From Timema cristinae (lineage: Eukaryota > Arthropoda > Insecta > Phasmatodea > Timematidae), in assembly GCA_039000515.1 (NCBI GenBank), contig JBCFYV010000012.1, positions 112,925,883-112,989,882 on the forward strand: a stretch of DNA of 64,000 bases, given 5' to 3'. Of the stretch, positions 58,701-64,000 are shown one piece after another. Each line of letters starts with the position of its first letter. Position 1 is the first letter of the stretch. The position numbers were made by a program, and so were the translations under genes. The notes under the pieces are model-generated. The model saw only the letters and a list, made by a program, of their open reading frames with translations. It did not search any database and was not told where the DNA came from.

Positions 58701-61217
58701 ATGGCATGTAATGAGGATGTTGGAGTACATGAGATAGTAGAGGAAGCAAGACTTAGATGGTATGGGCATGTAATGAGGATGTTGGAGTACATGAGATAGT
58801 ATAGGAAGCAAGACTTAGATGGTATGGTCATGTAATGAGGATGTTGGAGTACATGAGATAGTAGAGGAAGCAAGACTGAGATGGTATGGGCATGTAATGA
58901 GGATGTTGGAGTACATGAGATAGTAGAGGAAGCAAGACTTAGATGGTATGGGCATGTAATGAGGATGTTGGAGTACATGAGATAGTATAGGAAGCAAGAC
59001 TTAGATGGTATGGTCATGTAATGAGGATGTTGGAGTACATGAGATAGTAGAGGAAGCAAGACTGAGATGGTATGGGCATGTAATGAGGATGTTGGAGTAT
59101 ATGAGATAGTAGAGGAGGCAAGGCTGAGATGGTATGGTCATGTAATGAGAATGGAGAAGAGGAGGCTGCCAAAGATAATTATGTAAATTAAGTGTATAGG
59201 AAAAAAAAACACAAGGGAGGTAAAAAAAAAAATGAAGGAGCAGATACAGTGTGCAAGTGAGAGGAGAAGAATGGAAGTGATTAAAGGAAGAAGAATGATG
59301 GAAGGATAGAAGAAGTTGGAGGCAGTTTACTAAACTGTCCCGGCCACATGGTGGAAATATTTCACATTGGCAGCGGCAATGACGACGACGTAAACAAAAA
59401 CATTTGCAACATGCATAGACAGGATCCTACAAGCAAGACAGTTAAGGCTAAATGAAATAGGGACATGTGACAAGGATAGTCAGTTCACTAACACACAAAC
59501 TGAATTTGTATTTCAATTTTACATTGGGCTTATTTTAAGAAACACATTTATGAATTTTTAAGAAAACCAAGATAGGAAAATATAAGCCCTGATAAACATA
59601 TATTCTCTGCCTATCTAAAATTTAACAAAAAGCCATTTAAAATTGTCAAAATAGGTATTAGAATATAAATTATATTGCATTTTTAATAAACATATGAAAG
59701 TATTAGAAAAATAAATTTATAAGTTTTTAACGATTTTTACAACTATAATTTAAAAACAGATTGCACTTTTTTTTTAATATTTTACTTAGATCTAATGCTT
59801 TTAAGGAATAAAAATTAACCAAGATTAAGATATTCATTCAAATGCCAAGTATAGTACAGGTACGTTTTAATCACGATGGAATTATGGTTAAAAATATAGG
59901 ATTTTTCAAGCCTGGATTTCTCAGGATTTTATTTTTTTGTTCCCTCCCCCTTAAAAATTGAGTAGACACCCTTGATTAATAAGTATGATGAGAAAAACTC
60001 TTTTAGTTGATAATTATTGCTCCATGTAAATGGAAGCTTAACTCTTCACTTTGTGGGCCAACACATGCATAAATAAAGGCCCATGATAGTGGCTGCACAG
60101 TCTTTGGTGTGGGTCTTATAGACTGCTGGACGGTATGGTTTAGTTGGGAATCTTGGCCAGGTGCACTAGGTGTTGTTTTAACATCCCCTTTCCACACTAA
60201 TGGTGATGTATTTCCTCTCAACTCACCCTATCAATCCCCACTTATAATAAATCATTAAAAACCCTAGTGTTGAATGGATTACTGTAAAAGGTATTAAATG
60301 AACGCGATAAGGGTCGATTTTAACTGACGTCACGTGTTGAAATAATGATGAATCAGATTTGCTAAAATAAAACATTCCTAGTACTGGGGATTGAACTAGG
60401 CGTGTTTGTGGGCATTCTCGCTATTAGCTTAGTTCACATCAAATACACATGAAAATGTCACGTTTTATTCAAGTTTTTAGTAGCATAGAATAATATTTGA
60501 ATTAAATGTATTTCAAGTTGAATTTATGTGATATATCCATGCATAAACTATAAACACAAACTCACATTCTTAAGTTAATTCTTTTTTTGTTAAAAATATG
60601 AATGGTCATATAAATATAAATGTTCAATTAAATCTCTTATATTTGTACAAGTTTTTATTTTTTTTAATCAGACAAAAGGAAAGAATGAGGGAGGGACTAT
60701 TCATTATGAAATCATCATCTTCTTTCTCCACTATTTCTCCTTCACCATCCTGTTTCAGCCCAAATTTCTTCTGCTCACACTATTCTTAACTCACTCCAAC
60801 CATCTCAGTTTGGGCCTTCCCTTGAAATAATATCTTAAATTAAATTAAATCAAATCAACAAAACTCAAAAATTTCAACTTTTGGAAAACCTTCAAGTCGA
60901 ATTGGAACCATTTACTTAAATATTGGAGTTGAACTCAAATTGTGAGAACTCACACACCCTTGGATTAAACTCCTGCCTTCGGCCTCCTAGAACACCACCA
61001 AGGATTCTATATCAGTCGTTTAATGCCTCTCCTTTACGTACACTTGTTTCAGGTAAAATCACTGAGGGGCTGCCCCCATTTGCACTGCCCCCCTTCAGTA
61101 GCAGTTTCAACGGCACCAACTATACGTTCATCGACATGGTGCAGGAGATGGGCACATCGGTGGCTGTTGTCCCTCTCATTTCTATTTTGGAAAGTGTTGC
61201 TATTGCGAAATCATTTT
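49501..61217 (+). CDS. SLC26A11-like: SLC26A11-like sulfate/anion transporter, gene 2 (5' exons, runs off the window)
   Basis: A tandem paralogue of gene 1. Exons are 49501-49745, 52833-53028, 56316-56535, 57642-57816 and 61053-61217. All join in phase except for one missing base at the end of the third. They encode a cytoplasmic N-terminal piece, the SLC26 signature (VAGLQPQ joined to [11 protein letters not shown], then [13 protein letters not shown]) and transmembrane segments up to VPLISILES. Exons for the rest of the core and the STAS domain must lie beyond 64000. The initiating exon is not identified; exon 49501 needs one leftover base from it. The role is as for gene 1: membrane anion exchange, substrate inferred from the family. 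Confidence 0.92.
50020..50345 (+). mobile_element. LINE-type ORF C-terminal fragment
   Basis: [36 protein letters not shown] is the familiar end of RTE/'endonuclease-reverse transcriptase' ORFs ([11 protein letters not shown]...DW..LAQDR..W). It sits in an intron of gene 2. Confidence 0.75.
50433..50657 (-). mobile_element. SINE family 1 copy, head-truncated
   Basis: The tail complement GCACCGCGTCTTACTACCCG continues to GTCGAGCGCAACACGACA. The duplication TACACCCTAATA lies at 50421-50432 and 50658-50669. The start of the head is missing, a 5' truncation typical of LINE-driven insertion. Confidence 0.9.
50870..51790 (-). mobile_element. LINE fragment, same family as 45553-46150
   Basis: Minus-strand sequence from 51780 (GAGGATGCGGTTGGTGTGCA, GAGAATGAAAGTGACTTGCA) down to 51480 (AAGAATGTTCTGTAAAAATG) parallels 45670-46020. 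51250-50880 adds the region after it. A T run interrupts it at 51020. Confidence 0.8.
52380..52740 (+). mobile_element. LINE 3' fragment, same family
   Basis: AGTCAATGTGAAAGAAGCG, GGTTTGGGCATGTTGATAGA and TTAGTGAGGATGGACTAAGT correspond to the complement of 50880-51200. Confidence 0.7.
52833..53028 (+). CDS. SLC26 gene 2 exon: sulfate-transporter signature
   Basis: 196 nt between GTGTTACAG and GTGAGT. It encodes [35 protein letters not shown] and [20 protein letters not shown]. This carries the family signature and the GSxKxxxxGP block. Confidence 0.95.
53615..54409. mobile_element. TIR element (MITE-like), 795 bp
   Basis: The ends AGGGCCAGTCTTATGA and TCATAAGACCGGCCCT are inverted with one mismatch. 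Inverted similarity extends inward (CGGGAGGTTTAAGT...GATAACTTTTATCT against the right end). No coding sequence is present. The flanking trinucleotides TTA/TGA are compatible with PIF/Harbinger targets but unproven. It lies in a gene 2 intron. Confidence 0.75.
54410..55287. other. Gene 2 intron, no recognised feature
   Basis: It contains a short (AAT)n run near 55110. Nothing else is recognised. Confidence 0.5.
55288..55920. mobile_element. TIR element (PIF/Harbinger-like MITE), 633 bp
   Basis: The left end GGCTGGCCACACACCAAATGC is inverted at 55900-55920 with two mismatches. TAA and TGA flank it, a possible 3-bp TWA duplication. An open frame at 55254-55436 crosses the left end and is not a gene. 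Confidence 0.75.
56316..56535 (+). CDS. SLC26 gene 2 exon: transmembrane segments, one base short
   Basis: 220 nt between TTTAAACAG and GTAAGA. It reads [20 protein letters not shown] and GMSTIVF, after which a missing base (one C in TTCTGCTG) puts TGA in frame 5 codons before the donor. The paralogous exon is 221 nt. It is either a recent inactivating deletion or a consensus error. Confidence 0.88.
57642..57816 (+). CDS. SLC26 gene 2 exon: transmembrane segment
   Basis: 175 nt between TTTTCCAG and GTTGGT. It encodes [40 protein letters not shown] and GHTPFKLTG. Confidence 0.92.
57848..58123 (+). mobile_element. SINE family 1 copy with intact target duplication
   Basis: A full copy from CCCGCCTCGGTGGCAAAGTT to AGTAAGACGCGGTGCTAAAT and an (AAT)n end. 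The 11-bp duplication TTTAATATAGA lies at 57837-57847 and 58124-58134. It entered about 30 bp after the SLC26 exon. Confidence 0.95.
58390..59330 (+). mobile_element. LINE ORF2 C-terminal fragment with internal amplification
   Basis: [25 protein letters not shown], and [15 protein letters not shown] followed by KRRLPK are the post-RT end of a LINE polyprotein. The ARLRWYGHV segment is the source of the 62-bp array. Confidence 0.8.
58541..59150 (+). repeat. 62-bp tandem repeat with a three-unit higher-order pattern
   Basis: About ten units start TACATGAGATAGTA at 58541, 58603, 58665, 58726, 58788, 58850, 58912, 58974, 59036 and 59098. Three variants (TAGAGG+CTGAG, TAGAGG+CTTAG, TATAGG+CTTAG) recur in order from the third unit, giving a 186-bp higher-order period. 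Since 186 is a multiple of three, long frames stay open on the minus strand, but they are not genes. Confidence 0.93.
59331..61052. other. Gene 2 intron, mostly AT-rich
   Basis: A degenerate SINE family 1 body is present at about 60110-60260 (TCTTGGCCAGGTGCACTAGG, CCTCTCAACTCACC). No exon is recognised. Confidence 0.5.
61053..61217 (+). CDS. SLC26 gene 2 exon: core segment VPLISILES
   Basis: 165 nt between TTGTTTCAG and GTAAGT. It encodes [20 protein letters not shown], then [19 protein letters not shown]. It is the last gene 2 exon in the window. The next, KGK.LDATQEM-type exon should lie to the right. Confidence 0.93.
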
Positions 61218-61544
61218 GTAAGTCAGTTTTGTGGTTTTGTGTATCTTAGCTTTCTTCCTCCATACACAAATGTTTCATACCTATGCCTTTTTTTTAATCT
61301 TATATTTTGTTGTTTGAGAAAATGTTTAGAATAGATGTTCAATGCCAACCAAAGGGATAAACTGACAAATGGTTTTGAAAATAATAAAATTAATCAAACC
61401 CTTGCCCTTTTTTATTTAAACATAAAGGATATATATTTTTAGACCATACAAAATAGTTTTTATTTTTTAATTAACAATACAAAGTTATTATTAATATCTA
61501 TATTGATAAAGGTAAAGGAAAATTTGCGCTAAACGGCTATGTTA

Positions 61545-62175
61545 AATCAAACATTGAAAGGAGCAAGGCTTTCACACTTGGCAGAAAACTGTAGGCCTAA
61601 AGTTCACAATTAAAACACAACAAAAGATATAATTATGTAATTTTTGGGGTACATCAGTGCCCTTCTTCAGCATAAGAGAGTTAAACACCAACTGGACCAC
61701 GGCAGCAATACTACGGGTTGATCATGGTCACTTAGATACTCAGTATCATGGCTGATCATGGCCTCCTAGATACTCAGTATCATGGGCTGATCATGGTCTC
61801 CTATATACTCAGTATCATGGGCGGATCAACTCACTTAGATATCATCAGTATCATGGCTGATACATGGGTATCTCCTAGATACTCAGTATCATGGGCTGAT
61901 CCATGGTCTCCTAGATACTCAGTATCATGGGCTGATCATGGTCTCCTAGATACTCAGTATCATGGGCTGATCAAGGTCACTTAGATACTCAGTATCTTAA
62001 TATCATAGTGATCAAGACCTACCTCTATCGATGCGTCCATAGTTGAGTTTGTGTTTTACTCCCTTCTGCTGACAAAGGGACTGATGTACCATGAAAATAT
62101 CATAATTATGTTTTTATTTGTGAACTTTAAGGCCTACACTTTTCTGGTTAAGTGTGTCGGCCTTGCCCTTCTATC
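61545..62175. repeat. Foldback element enclosing a minisatellite
   Basis: The left arm 61545-61700 (GTAGGCCTAAAGTTCACAAT, GGGGTACATCAGTGCCC) is inverted at 62040-62175 (ATTTGTGAACTTTAAGGCCT, GACTGATGTACCATGAAA). A single arm of the same family occurs at about 57400-57530. Confidence 0.75.
61735..61995 (+). repeat. 35-bp tandem repeat, about seven units
   Basis: The unit is GATACTCAGTATCATGGGC followed by TGATCATGGTCTCCTA. GATACTCAGTATC is itself a palindrome. Confidence 0.93.
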
Positions 62176-62382
62176 CTACTTCAAAAGTTTAATCTTATAT
62201 TAATGAAATGAAGAATCTGTCTGTCGTGAGCGTTGTGCGATGCCTACCGCACACAGAGGACTGGCACTTTAAAACCAGCAGCCCCTATGCACGAACATGT
62301 ACACCTCAAAACTGGAATTTTTAAATTTTCAAGTAGATTTTATTTTATAAAGTTATTAAAAACTGTGTCATAATAGATAAAA

Positions 62383-63099
62383 TAGGGCTGGGCCAATAAG
62401 CCCTTTTGCAGATATTGCTGATGTCATTATTTCCTATAATCGATGCTGATTAAATTTTTTGTAATGGTCAATATATTAATTCTCAGTCAAATGACAAAAT
62501 AACTAAACAACTATTTACAACAGCAGTAAATTGGTACTTCAACATTATGCTTTAACGCGCTCTAAGAACTCTCAGGGAGTGTTCAGAGAGCGATCGATCA
62601 AGCGAATCTTGGATCGCTCAGTAATCGCATGCAGCTGATATCGCTCACCATAATATGATGGGTTTTTATTAAATCCACAACAAATAAAATCATACTGGCC
62701 CACCTAATAAGTTATTGTTTTTGATAGTGTTGAACTTTGTTACTTGAGAAAATCTTTATCTCTAATATATTTATCAAGTATTTCATAATTTGAAATAAGC
62801 CTTAAGGTAAATTAAATTAAATGGTTTATTTTGTTTAGAATGCTGGTTTGGCTTTTTATTATAAAATAAAATATCTAACACAGGATTAAGGAATTTGTGT
62901 CTACATACAAGATACTTTATTTAAATATTTTTGTTTGAACTATGAATTATATTTTCACGACTTGAGAATTTGAAATATATTTATAGATTTTGAATTATCG
63001 GCGTAAAATATCTGCATGATAAAAAACCGACCATCCTCGGCTGATTGTGTCAATATTGATTGATAAATCGAATCGGTCATCGGCATCGACCCAGCCCTA
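62383..63099. mobile_element. hAT-like MITE, 717 bp
   Basis: The ends TAGGGCTGGG and CCCAGCCCTA are perfectly inverted, with further similarity inward. The octamers AGATAAAA (62375-62382) and AAATAAAA (63100-63107) agree at 7 of 8, fitting an 8-bp hAT duplication. No transposase is present. Confidence 0.75.
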
Positions 63100-63588
63100 A
63101 AATAAAATTGAAGATTTTTTTTTCTGTCTGTTTGAATCAAAGAAAAGCGTTAGCCCAGAAAACGCCGGGTACTTCTGTTAATTATTCATAAATGAAGGTA
63201 GAGCAAAGAAGGATAGGACCAAACAAAAATAACAAACACAATGAAATGAAGATCACAGCTTACTATTTAAAAATAACTTTTACTTTACATCCAGCCTGTA
63301 GCCTGTACCCCTTTTGTTATCAGTGAGTACATTTGCCCGACACAACGTAGTACCAATACATCACTACACGTGACGTCACCTCGATGACTGAGAAAATTCC
63401 ACTTATGGAGCTTTGATACTCGGTTACTACCCCCCCCCCCCCCTCCCCCTTATTTGTAACAAAATAACCCTAATCCACTTGTAAATAAAACACATTGAGG
63501 TTAGGTTCAACATAATTATATTAATGAGTAAATTGATTTAACTTTAATGGCCTACAATATTGTAGGGCAAATGAAACAGAACACACTT

Positions 63589-63893
63589 GGTGACCTGGTG
63601 GTCTAGGGGTAAGGTGTCTGACTTCTCTGCAGGGGGTCTGGGGTTAAATCCTTGGTCCCGTCACAGATTTATCTGATCACTAAACCCTTCCTTCACCTCT
63701 AACAAGACATGTATTAATCACAACTTGTGAATGTGAGGAATGCCAGGCCTCCACCGTGGTTGGATCCCACGTTAAACTATAGTTCTCCATTTCATCTCAC
63801 AATCACCCTACCATTACACATTAGCGTAAGTGCGTATAACCCGAACGGGTAGTAAGACGTGGTGCTAATAATAATAATAATAATTAATAATAA
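63589..63893 (+). mobile_element. SINE family 2 copy with target duplication
   Basis: The head GGTGACCTGGTGGTCTAGGG to the tail CCCGAACGGGTAGTAAGACG and (AAT)n. The 9-bp duplication AACACACTT lies at 63580-63588 and 63894-63902. Confidence 0.92.
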
Positions 63894-64000
63894 AACACAC
63901 TTAAACACTAATACACTGGCCCACTGGCCACTCAAGACATGTTTTCCGTCTGGCACTGTTCTACCTCGTACGGTGCACGAGTCAGCCCTATCCAGTTCAA

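Noticed and set aside
58485..59059. Long minus-strand open frames of up to 138 codons
   Set aside because: They lie entirely in the 62-bp array; the 186-bp period keeps frames open by arithmetic. The real coding relic is on the plus strand.
62090..62140. Hammerhead ribozyme suggested by CTGATG followed by GAAA in the foldback arm
   Set aside because: The conserved CUGAUGA core is not complete and no third stem is evident.
1761..63893. tRNA genes suggested by A and B boxes
   Set aside because: Every instance continues into a SINE body and tail, and the cloverleaf is not complete; no genuine tRNA gene is supported.

Overview
The window is eukaryotic and almost certainly from an insect. It is AT-rich and intron-rich with GT..AG splice sites. 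It carries an insect-type divergent ionotropic receptor remnant, a copia element with the Drosophila-copia-type primer-binding site (an internal tRNA-iMet half), and a MULE transposon. SINEs and DNA-transposon relics are dense. A hemipteran is my best guess, from the MULE/SINE style, but the sequence does not prove it.

Host genes. (1) 6992-19535 (+) holds the 3' nine exons of an SLC26A11-like sulfate/anion transporter; its 5' exons lie left of the window. (2) 49501-61217 (+) holds five upstream exons of a tandem paralogue that runs off the right edge. Where the two genes overlap, exon lengths and phases are the same (221, 175 and 165 nt; one exon of gene 2 is 1 nt short). (3) 41991-35695 (-) is a three-exon gene for a 184-residue F-box protein, assembled here from splice sites and phase, with a TATA box at 42093-42100. 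(4) 20740-22271 (+) is a broken ionotropic-receptor gene. (5) 44136-44369 (+) is an unassigned candidate exon.

Mobile DNA. A complete copia element (23661-31814, 183-bp LTRs, GGGAC duplication) is split inside its integrase by a 3.45-kb MULE (25994-29445), which itself contains two SINEs. Roughly 25 copies of a tRNA-derived SINE (family 1) and four of another (family 2) have different heads but share one 3' tail. Other relics are LINE fragments, a hAT deletion derivative, three TIR MITE-like elements, a probable solo LTR and foldback repeats.

The most unusual feature is local amplification of gene pieces. A 75-76-bp array repeats an exon 3' end plus its splice donor (7167-7520). A 101-bp array repeats a splice acceptor plus the start of the STAS exon, in exact register with the real exon (16408-17528). 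A 120-bp array repeats receptor coding sequence (21519-22122). A 29-bp array sits just upstream of the last F-box exon (35900-36850). A 62-bp array with a three-unit higher-order pattern is made of LINE coding sequence (58541-59150). Single-base indels, often in homopolymers, break unrelated genes, so some apparent pseudogenes may be assembly errors.
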